From positions 1-64,000 of the forward strand of contig NZ_BBJN01000030.1 in assembly GCF_000739555.1 (NCBI RefSeq): 64,000 nt of DNA, in the 5' to 3' direction. Origin of the DNA: Halolamina rubra. GTDB taxonomy: Archaea; Halobacteriota; Halobacteria; Halobacteriales; Haloferacaceae. Positions 26,544 through 34,698 of this stretch are shown here, in pieces. The position numbers and the translations under genes were made by a program. A model generated the notes under the pieces. That model was not told where the DNA came from. It made no database searches and saw nothing but the letters and a program-made list of their open reading frames with translations. Each line of letters begins with the position of its first letter. Position 1 is the first letter of the stretch.

Positions 26544-26565
26544 GCTTTTAGGTCGGCCGAAAAGC
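26544..26565. promoter_or_regulatory. DtxR-like operator box 2
   Basis: GCTTTTAGGTCGGCCGAAAAGC is a near-perfect 22-bp palindrome with one mismatched pair, containing the same TTTAGG half-site. Its centre is 36 bp from box 1, so the pair brackets the promoter of the leftward operon. Confidence 0.6.
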
Positions 26566-26619
26566 TCGGAGGTGCGAGCCACCCCCCACGGAGGCGGGGA
26601 GTATCGAGAAGGGGGGCGT

Positions 26620-26943
26620 TCAGGCGTCGACGAACTGCTCGGCGCCCTCGTAGAACCAGTAGCCGTGCTCCCGCATCACTTCGCCGAGGGTCTCGTGGAA
26701 CTCGACGAAGTCAGCGAACTCCTCCTTCTCGACGTGTTCGAAGATCTCCTCGACGGAGGCGACCTGTTCGTAGCTGATCCGCACCGGGTGGTCGCCGTAG
26801 TCGGCGACGTACTCCTCGGCGGTCAGCGGGAAGTCCTCGTCCTCGTCGATCTTCTTGGCCAGAACTGCGTGGCCGTACTTGCGCCGGCCTTCGCTCCCTT
26901 CCTCGCCGTCCGGGTCGTGGGGCCAGTCGTCGGCGTCGCTCAT
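26620..26943 (-). CDS. DUF5785 family protein
   Basis: A 107-residue protein starting MSDADDWPHDPDGEEGSEGR, followed by RKYGHAVLAKKIDEDEDFPL and VRISYEQVASVEEIFEHVE, which I recognise as the haloarchaeal DUF5785 family. Function unknown; small, acidic and soluble. The longer frame upstream runs through the tRNA region and is rejected. A GGGCG/CGCCC inverted repeat (26948-26959) lies just before the ATG. Confidence 0.8.
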   Translation of the reverse strand: MSDADDWPHDPDGEEGSEGRRKYGHAVLAKKIDEDEDFPLTAEEYVADYGDHPVRISYEQVASVEEIFEHVEKEEFADFVEFHETLGEVMREHGYWFYEGAEQFVDA

Positions 26944-27035
26944 TACTCGGGCGTTCGCCCGACCGGCCCAAAGCCTTTGCGTTCGACGTGTTCGGCGCCG
27001 TCGATCGGGAAACGAACCGTTAGGTAATCGAGATG

Positions 27036-27057
27036 CGGTGGGACTGGGATTCGAACC
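27036..27057 (-). repeat. Duplicated 3' end of tRNA-Ser (possible att remnant)
   Basis: These 22 bases (CGGTGGGACTGGGATTCGAACC on the + strand) are identical to 27142-27163, the discriminator, acceptor 3' strand and T-loop part of the tRNA-Ser(TGA) gene. Integrases that use tRNA genes leave exactly such direct repeats. Only 84 bp now separate the copies, so any element has been lost. Confidence 0.7.
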
Positions 27058-27141
27058 GGACCGAGACGTGCTCGCTCGCTGTGCGCGTCTCGCAGGGTTC
27101 GAGCCCGACACGCGTCGCTCCTCACTATCGTTCGGAGACGA

Positions 27142-27224
27142 CGGTGGGACTGGGATTCGAACCCAGGAGGCATGACGCCACCGGTTTTCAAGACCGGCGC
27201 AATGGGCCACTCTGCCATCCCACC
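27142..27224 (-). tRNA. tRNA-Ser (anticodon TGA)
   Basis: On the minus strand the acceptor GGTGGGA pairs with TCCCACC, followed by discriminator G as expected for serine. The D stem is GCA/TGC. The anticodon arm is CCGGT-CTTGAAA-ACCGG with anticodon TGA. The long variable arm GGC-GTCAT-GCC is the serine hallmark. The T arm is CTGGG-TTCGAAT-CCCAG. CCA is not encoded. Confidence 0.96.
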
Positions 27225-27238
27225 AGACAACTCCACGT

Positions 27239-27257
27239 TTCAACCCGGGAGGTTGAA
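27239..27257 (-). terminator. Hairpin between the DUF2064-like gene and tRNA-Ser
   Basis: TTCAACC-CGGGA-GGTTGAA forms a 7-bp stem with a five-base loop. It lies after the stop of the upstream minus-strand gene and before the tRNA. It could end transcription or be a processing element; there is no strong T run. Confidence 0.35.
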
Positions 27258-27292
27258 GCTATCGGACCGCCGTCGGGCGTCGACGGCGCGGG

Positions 27293-28036
27293 CTACTGCC
27301 GGGCGAGCCCGTCCGCGTCGACGACCAGCCCGTACTCCTCGATCAGCGCCGCGGTGAACTCCGGGACGGCGCGGCCGGCGGCGACGCGGGCGCGGATCTC
27401 CGCGACGACGCTCGCGAGCTCGTCGCCGGTGCGGGTCGTCGGCTGGGTCGGCAGGAACTCGGTGTCGTGGTCCTCGCCGCGGGCCAGTTCCGCGATCGTG
27501 TTCAGCGCCGGCGGCGTCATCGCGTCGGTGAAGTCGACGGTGTCGCTGAAGCCGGCGTAGTACACCGACCCGCCGGGGCCGGGGCCGAGCACCACGTCGT
27601 TGCTCCGGTGTTTCATCGCCGCCGAGTCGATCCCCGCCCGGGTGACGAACGGGGTCGTCCCGGGGAGCACCGCGACCGACCGGGCCTCCTCCTCGCGGAG
27701 CAGGTGGGTGACGGTGTTTCCCACGCGGGCGCTCGGCGTCGAGCCGACCTGTGGCTCGAAGCGGACCTCGCCCACGTCGTCGACGGCGTCGGCGGCCAGC
27801 GCGCGGAGCTCCGCCTCGGGCGACACCTCGGTGCGGTGGGCCTCGTCGAGCAGGTCGTCGGGGCGGTAGTTCACGAGCAGGTCGGCGCCGGAGCGCTCGA
27901 CGGCCCGCATGGCGTCGCGATCCATCGCGGCGGCGAGCTCGGCGACCTCCGCCTCCTCCAGCGGGCTCGTCGCTGCGAGGTCGGGAAACCGGAGGCCGGG
28001 ACGTGGCGGGTCGGCGAGCAGCACGACGACTGTCAT
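27293..28036 (-). CDS. Putative DUF2064/CofC-like nucleotidyl or glycosyl transferase fold protein
   Basis: A 247-residue protein. The N-terminal strand MTVVVLLADPPRPG, the central AVLPGTTPFVTRAGIDSAAM and the glycine-rich VVLGPGPGGSVYYAGFSD resemble the Rossmann-like DUF2064 glycosyltransferase group and the CofC fold, but the match is by eye only. It lies alone, divergent from a small membrane protein. Could equally be an unrelated haloarchaeal hypothetical. Confidence 0.55.
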   Translation of the reverse strand: MTVVVLLADPPRPGLRFPDLAATSPLEEAEVAELAAAMDRDAMRAVERSGADLLVNYRPDDLLDEAHRTEVSPEAELRALAADAVDDVGEVRFEPQVGSTPSARVGNTVTHLLREEEARSVAVLPGTTPFVTRAGIDSAAMKHRSNDVVLGPGPGGSVYYAGFSDTVDFTDAMTPPALNTIAELARGEDHDTEFLPTQPTTRTGDELASVVAEIRARVAAGRAVPEFTAALIEEYGLVVDADGLARQ

Positions 28037-28107
28037 CGTCGACTCTCGGCTCGCGGCGCGCTTGAATCCGGCGGGTCGCGGCCGACGGGCGTCACCGGGG
28101 GAGCGTC

Positions 28108-28118
28108 GCGCTTAAGCG
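28108..28118 (+). promoter_or_regulatory. TATA-like palindrome before the 69-aa gene
   Basis: GCGCTTAAGCG contains the palindrome CGCTTAAGCG and lies about 25 bases before the ATG at 28140, consistent with leaderless transcription. Confidence 0.45.
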
Positions 28119-28139
28119 ACTGCCGGCCGAGCGGCCGGT

Positions 28140-28349
28140 ATGCTCGACTCACGCGCGCTGGGCCTGCTCGCGACCGGCGTCACCTCGGCGCTGGCGCTCG
28201 GCGGGATCGCGACGTTCCTCCGACTGCTCCCCGGCTCGTCGACGACGGTCGCGAGCGCGGCGACGTTCGCGCTCGTCGTCGTCGCCGTCGCCGCGGGCGT
28301 CGTCGTCGGCACCGGTACTGGGCCGAAAGACACTGCGTACTGGTCGTAA
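28140..28349 (+). CDS. 69-aa two-TM membrane protein
   Basis: Two hydrophobic segments: LGLLATGVTSALALGGIATF and TFALVVVAVAAGVVVGTGTG. The family is unknown to me. The stop lies 21 bases before the convergent uracil-DNA-glycosylase-family gene. Third-position GC is high, like other genes here. Confidence 0.6.
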   Translation: MLDSRALGLLATGVTSALALGGIATFLRLLPGSSTTVASAATFALVVVAVAAGVVVGTGTGPKDTAYWS

Positions 28350-28370
28350 CCCGCGAGGGTCACCCTCGAC

Positions 28371-29006
28371 CTAGCGGCTCCGCCGCCCCTTCGTCTGCCG
28401 GTAGTCCCGCGAGAACACGTTCTCCTCGACGTGCTCGACGAACGCGGCCTCCTGCGCGTCGGTCTGCTCGGCGGGGGGGATCATCGGCACGAGCTCGAAC
28501 CCCCGGCCGCGGACGGTCGTCGCGTGCTCGTCGTGCACGTCGAAGCTCTCGGGGGCGCGCGTGGTGTACTCGATCGCGAGCTCCCGGAGCGCGCGGTCGC
28601 CGACGGGGACGATGATGTGGGGGTTGATCATCCGGAGCTCCGCGTTGAGGAACGGCTCGCAGTTCCGGACCTCCTCGTCGCTTGCGGGGCGCTCGGGATG
28701 GCGACAGCGCGAGAGGTAGGTGAGGTAGACGTTCTGGAGGTCCGGCTCGGCGGCGTCCGGGGGTGACCGCGAGAAGCCGAGGTCGCCGAGGATGCGCTGC
28801 ACGCGCTCGCCGGCGTCGTCGCCAGTGAAGGGGACGCCCGCCGCCTCGGCGCCGGCCGATGGCCCCTCGCCGACGAAGACGAACTCCGCGCCGGCGTCGC
28901 CGTAGCCGTGGACCACCTGCTCGCGGCAGTCGGCGAGCGCCGGGCAGTTCCGGCAGTCCTCGTCCATCGCGAACGGGTTCGAGAGCTCCTCCTGGTGGGC
29001 GTCCAC
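28371..29006 (-). CDS. Uracil-DNA glycosylase superfamily protein, Fe-S type
   Basis: A 211-residue protein related to family-4/5 uracil-DNA glycosylases, which remove uracil from DNA. Cysteines C18, C21, C101 and C116 fit a 4Fe-4S cluster. Motif A is GEGPSAGAEAAGVPFTG (46-62). At the motif B position, where active enzymes have a His (HPxx), this protein reads PMIPPAEQ, so activity is uncertain. The start is GTG at 29006, about 30 bases from a TTTTC-type box; the nearby ATG at 29019 is out of frame. Confidence 0.8.
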   Translation of the reverse strand: MDAHQEELSNPFAMDEDCRNCPALADCREQVVHGYGDAGAEFVFVGEGPSAGAEAAGVPFTGDDAGERVQRILGDLGFSRSPPDAAEPDLQNVYLTYLSRCRHPERPASDEEVRNCEPFLNAELRMINPHIIVPVGDRALRELAIEYTTRAPESFDVHDEHATTVRGRGFELVPMIPPAEQTDAQEAAFVEHVEENVFSRDYRQTKGRRSR

Positions 29007-29070
29007 GTTCGCACGTCATTACCGACCGCGGGGGAAAACGGTTCCGGGCGACCGACAGCGGGAGAGCCGG

Positions 29071-29382
29071 CTACTCCTCGTCGGGGTTCAGTCCGCCCTG
29101 CTCGCGCACTTCGAGGATGTGGCGCATGTTCATGTAGATCTCCGGGATCGAGGTCTCCTCGCCAGGCTTGTACAGGTCCGAGACGCGGTAGAGCAACGCC
29201 CCGATCTGGGAGGCCTCCGAGGAGCCGTCGCGGCCGCGGATCTCGTCGGCGACCTCGCGCAGCACCTCGCGTTTCTCGGCGTCCTCGGGGAACGTCGCCT
29301 CGGCGTCGGGCGCCATCTCCCAGTCCGTTTCCCCTTCTTCGTCGGATGCGTCGTCGCCGGTCTCGCCGTCCTCACCAGCCAT
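29071..29382 (-). CDS. Conserved haloarchaeal protein of unknown function (103 aa)
   Basis: An acidic N-terminus (residues 1-35) precedes a helical domain with EKREVLREVADEIRGRDGSS and RVSDLYKPGEETSIPEIYMN. No family is recognised. It starts inside the end of the Mrp gene (11-base overlap), so it is cotranscribed and may be a partner in Fe-S work; that is inference from position. Confidence 0.7.
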   Translation of the reverse strand: MAGEDGETGDDASDEEGETDWEMAPDAEATFPEDAEKREVLREVADEIRGRDGSSEASQIGALLYRVSDLYKPGEETSIPEIYMNMRHILEVREQGGLNPDEE

Positions 29383-30415
29383 GCTGCTGGACGCTCTGCC
29401 GGCGGATGACGCCGACGTTGTTGGCGACGTTCTCGGTCAGCACGCGGAACGCGTCGGCGGTCTCGCCCTCGCGCAGCACGACCGGTTTCCCCTCGTCGCC
29501 GCCCTGTCGGATCGCGGGGTCGATGGGGATGCCGCCGAGGAACGGCAGGTCGTTCTCGTCGGCCAGCGTCCGGCCGCCGCCCTCGCCAAAGATCTCGTGC
29601 TCGTTGCCGCAGTCCGGACAGCGGAACGAGGCCATGTTCTCGGCGATGCCGAGCACCGGCGTCTCGTGCTTGCCGAACATCCGCAGCCCCTTGCGGGCGT
29701 CGTCGACGGCGACCTCCTGGGGCGTCGTGACGACGACGGCGCCGGTCAGCGGCAGCGTCTGGAGGATCGTCAGCTGGGTGTCGCCGGTCCCCGGCGGCAG
29801 GTCGAGCACCATGTAGTCGAGCTCGCCCCACTCCACGTCCTCGACCAGCTGGGTCAGGAGCTTGTGGACCATCGGCCCCCGCCAGATCACGGGGTCGTCC
29901 TCGCCGGAGAGGAAGGCCATCGACATCAGCTTCACGCCGAACTTCTCCGGCGGGATGATGGTGTCCTGGTCGGTCGCCCGCGGCGCCTCGTCGGCGTCGA
30001 GCATCCGGGGCACGTTCGGCCCGTACACGTCGGCGTCGAACAGCCCGACCTCGGCGCCGAGCTTCGAGAGGCCGGCGGCGATGTTGACCGCCATCGTCGA
30101 CTTGCCGACGCCGCCTTTCCCGGAGGCGACGGCGATGATGTTCTTCACGCCCGGCAGCACCTGGTCGTCCTCGGCCTGGTCGTCGGGGATGTTGGCCGAG
30201 AGGTCGACCTCGAGGCCGGCGTCCTGGAGCTTCTCCCGGACTTCGGCGGCGATCGCCGACTCGTGGGGCGCGTACGGTGCGCCGAGCGCCAGCGACACCT
30301 TCGCGACTCCGTCCTCGACCTCGATGGCGTTGACCAGTCCCAGCGACACCAGATCGTCGCCGAGGGATGGGTCCTCGACCTCCGCGAGCAGGTCGCGTAC
30401 GGCGGCTTCGTCCAT
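29372..30415 (-). CDS. mrp: Mrp/NBP35-type Fe-S cluster carrier ATPase
   Basis: A 347-residue scaffold ATPase that carries and delivers Fe-S clusters. An N-terminal DUF59 (MIP18-like) domain occupies residues 1-80. The deviant Walker A GKGGVGKST is at 99-107, Walker B-like LDLPPGTGD at 205-212, and the cluster-binding CPDC at 266-269. Length is standard. It is divergent from moaA, an Fe-S radical-SAM enzyme and a plausible client. Confidence 0.95.
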   Translation of the reverse strand: MDEAAVRDLLAEVEDPSLGDDLVSLGLVNAIEVEDGVAKVSLALGAPYAPHESAIAAEVREKLQDAGLEVDLSANIPDDQAEDDQVLPGVKNIIAVASGKGGVGKSTMAVNIAAGLSKLGAEVGLFDADVYGPNVPRMLDADEAPRATDQDTIIPPEKFGVKLMSMAFLSGEDDPVIWRGPMVHKLLTQLVEDVEWGELDYMVLDLPPGTGDTQLTILQTLPLTGAVVVTTPQEVAVDDARKGLRMFGKHETPVLGIAENMASFRCPDCGNEHEIFGEGGGRTLADENDLPFLGGIPIDPAIRQGGDEGKPVVLREGETADAFRVLTENVANNVGVIRRQSVQQHGW

Positions 30416-30434
30416 AGCGGGAGGTGGCGCGTTC

Positions 30435-30466
30435 CGCTAATGAGGGTTTTGAAGCCGGTATTAGCG
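30435..30466 (-). promoter_or_regulatory. mrp promoter with flanking inverted repeat
   Basis: Minus-strand CTTCAAAAC (30446-30454) is the likely TATA box, about 35 bases before ATG 30415. It is flanked by CGCTAAT (30435-30441) and ATTAGCG (30460-30466), a 7-bp inverted repeat that could be an operator. Confidence 0.4.
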
Positions 30467-30522
30467 CCGTGGCGGGTCGGGACCGTTTTTGAACCCGTTC
30501 GCACGGTCACACCCCGAGGCAC

Positions 30523-30570
30523 GTAACCGAATTGGGTTACAAATTGGGTGTCACCACCCGGATGCTTAAG
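30523..30570 (+). promoter_or_regulatory. moaA promoter with upstream palindromes
   Basis: GCTTAAG (30564-30570) lies 25 bases before the ATG at 30595. Directly upstream are GTAACC-GAATTG-GGTTAC (30523-30540) and GGGTG-TCAC-CACCC (30546-30559). Their position next to the transcription-factor-B site suggests activator or repressor binding. Confidence 0.5.
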
Positions 30571-30594
30571 CCCGTTCGGACGAACCATTGACTA

Positions 30595-31623
30595 ATGCCG
30601 CTCTCGGACGAGTTCGGCCGCGAGGTGACGGGCGTCCGCGTCTCCCTCACCGACCGGTGCAACTTCGACTGTGTCTACTGTCACAACGAGGGGCTCGGCG
30701 ACACTCGCGGCCCGATGGAGCCGGGCGACGACGAGATGGGGACCGACGACGTGGTGCGCTTCCTCGACGTGGTGTCGGAGTACGGCGTCGACTCCGTGAA
30801 GCTCACTGGCGGCGAGCCGATGCTCCGCGAGGATCTGGAGGAGATCATCCGCCGCGCGCCCGACGAGATGGAGGTGTCGATGACGACCAACGGGACGTTC
30901 CTCCCCGGACGCGCCGAGGAGCTGAAGGAAGCCGGGCTGGATCGCGTCAACGTCTCACAGGACGCGCTCGACCCAGACGAGTTCGCCGAGATCACGAAGT
31001 CCGGCGCCTACGAGAAGGTGATGGAGGGCGTCCAGGCCGCTGTCGACGCCGACCTCGCGCCCGTGAAGCTCAACATGGTCGTGTTCGAGCACACCGCGGG
31101 CTACGTCGAGGGGATGGTCGAGCACGTCGCCGAGAACGAGGGGCTCCAGCTCCAGCTGATAGAGTACATGCCCGAGCTCACGGGCCGACCGGAGTGGAAC
31201 ATCGACATCCAGCGCGTCCACGACTGGCTCGCGGACCTCGCCGAGCACGTCGAACACCGCGAGATGCATGACCGGAAGCGCTACTTCGTCAACCCCGACG
31301 CCGCCGAGTCCGTCGCCGCCGCCCCCCAGCCGTCCGAGCTCGACGAGTTTCAGGGCGGGATGGTCGAGATCGTCGACCCCGTCGAGAACGAGGAGTTCTG
31401 CGCCAACTGCGGCCGGGTCCGGGTCACCCACGAGGGGTACCTGAAGGGCTGTCTCAACCGCAACGACGACCTGAAGTCGATGGGCGAGATGAGCCGCGAG
31501 GAGATCCGCGAGACGTTCGAGCAGGTCGTCGCCGAGCGCGTGCCCTACTACGGCGAGTACCTGGTCGAGAACGAGCGCGGCGAGTACGAGATCAACGAGA
31601 AGTACATCTCGGCCGCGGACTGA
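30595..31623 (+). CDS. moaA: GTP 3',8-cyclase MoaA (molybdenum cofactor biosynthesis)
   Basis: A 342-residue radical-SAM enzyme that starts molybdopterin synthesis from GTP. The N-terminal CX3CX2C cluster motif is C22, C26, C29 ([10 protein letters not shown]). The GGEP SAM motif is in [13 protein letters not shown]. The C-terminal cluster cysteines are in [19 protein letters not shown]. It starts leaderless at 30595. No other moa gene is in the window. Confidence 0.95.
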   Translation: MPLSDEFGREVTGVRVSLTDRCNFDCVYCHNEGLGDTRGPMEPGDDEMGTDDVVRFLDVVSEYGVDSVKLTGGEPMLREDLEEIIRRAPDEMEVSMTTNGTFLPGRAEELKEAGLDRVNVSQDALDPDEFAEITKSGAYEKVMEGVQAAVDADLAPVKLNMVVFEHTAGYVEGMVEHVAENEGLQLQLIEYMPELTGRPEWNIDIQRVHDWLADLAEHVEHREMHDRKRYFVNPDAAESVAAAPQPSELDEFQGGMVEIVDPVENEEFCANCGRVRVTHEGYLKGCLNRNDDLKSMGEMSREEIRETFEQVVAERVPYYGEYLVENERGEYEINEKYISAAD

Positions 31624-31632
31624 GCCGCCTTC

Positions 31633-33173
31633 TCACGCTCCCGGAATCATTTCCCCGTACCGCTCGGCCAGCGTCGACGCCAGCCGACGCTCGACCGGCG
31701 TGAACCCCAGCGTCCGCAGCGTCGCCGCGAACGCCCCCAGCCCCAGCAGCGTGCCGACGACGGCGCCGACGACGCCGGGGGCGAGCGCCCGCGCGACGAG
31801 TGCGACGGCGCCGAACGGCAGCGCCGCCAGCAGGGGGTAGCTGTGGCGCTTCGTGAACGGCTGGAGCCCCTCGAGGTGGTACAGCACGGCGACCTCGATC
31901 CCGTTGTTGAGCGTGAGCATCAGCAGGTACGTCCAGACGACGCCCGCGAGCCCGAACTCCACGGTGAGCGGGATCGCGACGACCGCGAGCACGGTCGTGA
32001 TGCCGACGTTGGTGACCAGCAGCGCCTGCTGGTGGTCGGTCATCCGGAGCAGGATCCCCACGCTCCCCGCGGCGCAGGCGGCGATCTGAGCGAGCACGAA
32101 CAGCACGAGCAGCGGCGCGTACTCGGTGAACGTCGGGCCGAACGCGGCCATCACGGTCTCGCGGTAGACGACGACGGGCACCGCGGCGGCGACGACGCCG
32201 ACGAGGACGAGCCGGCTGGTGACGTGGTAGAGCCGCGAGAGCGCGTCGTCGTGGCCCTCCTCGTTGAGCGCGGCGGCGACCGGCGGGATGAACTGGTTGA
32301 TCGCCATCAGCGGGAGGCGCACGAGCTGGGAGACCAGCACGCCGACGGCGAACACCCCGCCCGCGACGCCGGAGAGGAACACCGCGATCAGGGGGTAGAA
32401 GCCGAGCCGCTGGGTCGTCGTCGCGATGCCGCCCAGGAACAGCGGGATCGTGTAGTCGAGGTAGCGCCGGCGGAGCGCGGGCAGCCCCGGGCCGCGCAGG
32501 CGCGGGCGGAACCCGCGTGCGCGGACGATCCAGACGGCGGCGCCGACGCCGGTCAGCCCCATCACCGCCAGCACGCCGCCGGCGACGACGGCGATGTCGT
32601 CGACGACGAACGCGCCGACGACGCCGACGAGCAGCTGGGCCGCGGGGTAGACGAGCCGCATCGTGAGGTTCAGCGGCGCCACCTCCTCGATCCCCCGGAG
32701 CACCTCCGTGACGGTGAACAGCCAGACGCTCGCGGGCATCCCGAGCGCGAACACCTGCAGAGCGTCTCGAAGCGGGCGCTCTGCCCGGTCATCGACGTGA
32801 TCCGCGGCGCCGCGAGGAAGAGGCCGGCGCCGAACACGCTGGCGACCCCGAGCAGCAGCAGCGACGCGAACGTCGCCAGCGCGTCGCGCTCCTCCTGGTC
32901 GGCGGTCGGGAGGAAGCGACTCAGCCCGTTCCGGAAGCCGAGCACGATCCGGGCGAGGAACCGCTGGATGCGCCGGGCTAGCGCGAACAGGCCGTACGGC
33001 GCCGCGCCGATGCCGTTGGTGAGCGCCGCGGTGAACACGACCGTGAGGCCGCGCTGGAGCAGGATGCTCGGCACCGAGACGGCGGCGCCGTGGGCGACTC
33101 GCTCCAGGGCGTCGTCGAGCCGACGAGCCACGTCGTCGACGGCGTCCTCCTGGGGTGACTCGTCGGGGGACAC
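31633..33173 (-). pseudogene. Polysaccharide flippase (Wzx/MATE-like), single-base frameshift
   Basis: A MOP-superfamily exporter with about 12-14 hydrophobic segments, probably moving lipid-linked glycans for S-layer glycosylation or surface polysaccharide. The start is GTG at 33173 (MSPDESPQEDAVDD). The frame runs to SARFETL, breaks at 32760/32761, and continues QVFALGMPASVWLFTVTEVL to the stop at 31633. One extra base (G on the + strand, C in the gene) restores RFETLLQVFALGMP and a 513-residue protein. Both halves have coding-type codon use, so a sequence error is likely. Confidence 0.85.
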
Positions 33174-33274
33174 GTCGCCCGCTACCCGGAACGCCCGAAA
33201 AAGTCCGACGGTCTCGCTCCCGCGTGTGGTGTGTCACCGAAGGTAGATTGATTGGCTGTCGGCTCGGCTTCCGC

Positions 33275-33379
33275 GTGTGTCGACCCCTGGTAGTTCCTGG
33301 AGCGCCGGCGGGCGACGACGAGTACCGCGGTCGCCCCCTGGCGTCGACGGCCGAGGCCCGGGAGCTGCTGGGGCTGTAG
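33275..33379 (+). CDS. Possible small ORF or gene remnant (34 aa)
   Basis: From GTG 33275, the second half (DDEYRGRPLASTAEARELLGL, 33314-33379) shows almost pure G/C third positions, as in real genes here, while the first ten codons do not. It may be the tail of a decayed gene or a small protein. No family recognised. Confidence 0.25.
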   Translation: MCRPLVVPGAPAGDDEYRGRPLASTAEARELLGL

Positions 33380-33452
33380 CGGGGTCCCGCCGACGATATC
33401 CCGACGCCGGCCCCGGTGTTTCCCTCTCCCACACCCACCCCCGTTCCGTGAT

Positions 33453-33459
33453 GTTTAAG
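33453..33459 (+). promoter_or_regulatory. Promoter of the tRNA-Ser/rps13 operon
   Basis: GTTTAAG in the context GATGTTTAAGTGTAC. Transcription would start near 33480, giving a ~70-nt leader before the tRNA that RNase P would remove. Confidence 0.5.
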
Positions 33460-33548
33460 TGTACAGTCCCGGAAGCGATGGGTGTAGTGAACTGTAGGGG
33501 CGCCGTGTCCCGAGTCCGACGGAGTCGGGCGACGATACCAGCACGCGG

Positions 33549-33633
33549 GTTGCGGTAGCCTAGCCTGGCCCAAGGCGCAGGGTTGCTAACTCTGTGGCGC
33601 ACAGCCTCCGGGGTTCAAATCCCCGCCGCAACG
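33549..33633 (+). tRNA. tRNA-Ser (anticodon GCT)
   Basis: Acceptor GTTGCGG pairs with CCGCAAC, with discriminator G. The anticodon arm is CAGGG-TTGCTAA-CTCTG, anticodon GCT. A long variable arm follows, and the T arm is CGGGG-TTCAAAT-CCCCG. It leads the rps13 operon, a conserved haloarchaeal arrangement. Confidence 0.96.
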
Positions 33634-33655
33634 CTCGCACCGACACCAACCAGAT

Positions 33656-34171
33656 ATGAGTGCAGAAGAACCAGCGGACGGCGAGGCGGAGGAGGAGGAC
33701 CTCCAGTACTTCGTCCGGATCGGGCAGACCGACCTGGACGGGACGAAATCCGTCGAGCGGTCCCTCAGCGAACTCAAAGGCATCGGCAAGCGCATGGCGC
33801 GCATCGTCGCCGACGAGGCCGACGTGAATCGGCAGGCGACGTTCGGGCGCCTCGACGACGACGAGATCGACAGCGTCGTCGAGGTCGTCGAGAACCTCGG
33901 GGAGCACGTTCCCTCGTGGATGGCCAACCGGCAGAAGGACTTCTTCTCCGGCGAGACCACCCACGTGACGGGGAGCGACCTCGAGGAGTCCCGGCGCCAC
34001 GACATCAACCGCATGAAGATGATCAGCTCCTACAAGGGCGTCCGCCACGAGCGCGGGCAGAAGGTCCGCGGACAGCGGACCAAGTCCACGGGTCGAACCG
34101 AGGGGACCATCGGGGTCAACATCGAGGAGATCCGCGAGGAGATGGAAGAGGAAGGCGGTGAGGAAGAATGA
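33656..34171 (+). CDS. rps13: 30S ribosomal protein uS13
   Basis: A 171-residue uS13 of the 30S head, near the P and A sites. The acidic N-terminus is followed by [20 protein letters not shown] and a helix-two-turns-helix ([16 protein letters not shown]); the basic C-terminus has [16 protein letters not shown]. Starts 22 bases after the tRNA. ATGA overlap with rps4. Confidence 0.97.
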   Translation: MSAEEPADGEAEEEDLQYFVRIGQTDLDGTKSVERSLSELKGIGKRMARIVADEADVNRQATFGRLDDDEIDSVVEVVENLGEHVPSWMANRQKDFFSGETTHVTGSDLEESRRHDINRMKMISSYKGVRHERGQKVRGQRTKSTGRTEGTIGVNIEEIREEMEEEGGEEE

Positions 34172-34698
34172 CGACCGGAAACGCAACCAAACGCTACGAG
34201 ACACCGAACCACCCGTTCCAGGGCGAGCGCATCGCCGAGGAGGCCGGGCTGGTCGACCGCTACGGACTCGAGAGCAAGGAGGAGCTCTGGCGCGCACAGT
34301 CGCGCCTGCGTGACTTCCGACGCGAGGCACGACGGCTGCTCGGCGACGCACAGGGCGACGTCGAGACGGCGAACGAACGCGGCAGCGAGTTCGTCGCCCG
34401 CCTCCGGAAGATCGGCATCCTCAACCAGAACGACGACATCACCGAGGTGCTGAACCTCGACGAGACCGACGTGCTCGAGCGTCGGTTCCAGACCGTCGTC
34501 TACCGGCAGGGGCTCGCGTCGACGCCCCAGCAGGCTCGACAGTTCCTCGTCCACGGCCACGTCACCGTCGACGGCGCGCGCGTTACCGCGCCCTCGAAGT
34601 TCGTGACCGTCGACGAGGAGGACAGCATCGAGTTCGACGAGAACTCCGTGCTGGCCGACGAACTCCACCCCGCACGCGCGGAGGGTCAAGACGAATGA
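34168..34698 (+). CDS. rps4: 30S ribosomal protein uS4
   Basis: A 176-residue uS4, an early 16S rRNA assembly protein. It starts [20 protein letters not shown], and the S4 RNA-binding domain lies near residues 105-165 ([20 protein letters not shown], then [18 protein letters not shown]). Normal length. Overlaps rps11 by four bases. Confidence 0.97.
   Translation: MTTGNATKRYETPNHPFQGERIAEEAGLVDRYGLESKEELWRAQSRLRDFRREARRLLGDAQGDVETANERGSEFVARLRKIGILNQNDDITEVLNLDETDVLERRFQTVVYRQGLASTPQQARQFLVHGHVTVDGARVTAPSKFVTVDEEDSIEFDENSVLADELHPARAEGQDE

Larger units (their letters stand above)
33174..33548. other. 375-bp intergenic region before the second ribosomal cluster
   Basis: Contains the leftward flippase promoter (minus-strand CTTTTTC near 33200-33206), a possible 34-codon ORF at 33275-33379, and the promoter of the tRNA-Ser operon at 33453-33459. 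A 26-codon frame from ATG 33478 begins 25 bases after that TATA box but runs into the tRNA, so it is probably just tRNA leader. A CCCGA/TCGGG stem lies around 33511-33531. Confidence 0.5.

Noticed and set aside
27095-27106. GGGTTCGAGCCC, T-arm-like sequence suggesting a second tRNA remnant
   Set aside because: The flanking bases do not complete a five-base T stem or an acceptor, so it is likely chance.
33478-33558. 26-codon leaderless ORF upstream of tRNA-Ser(GCT)
   Set aside because: Its 3' end runs into the tRNA gene and the TATA box is explained by tRNA operon transcription.
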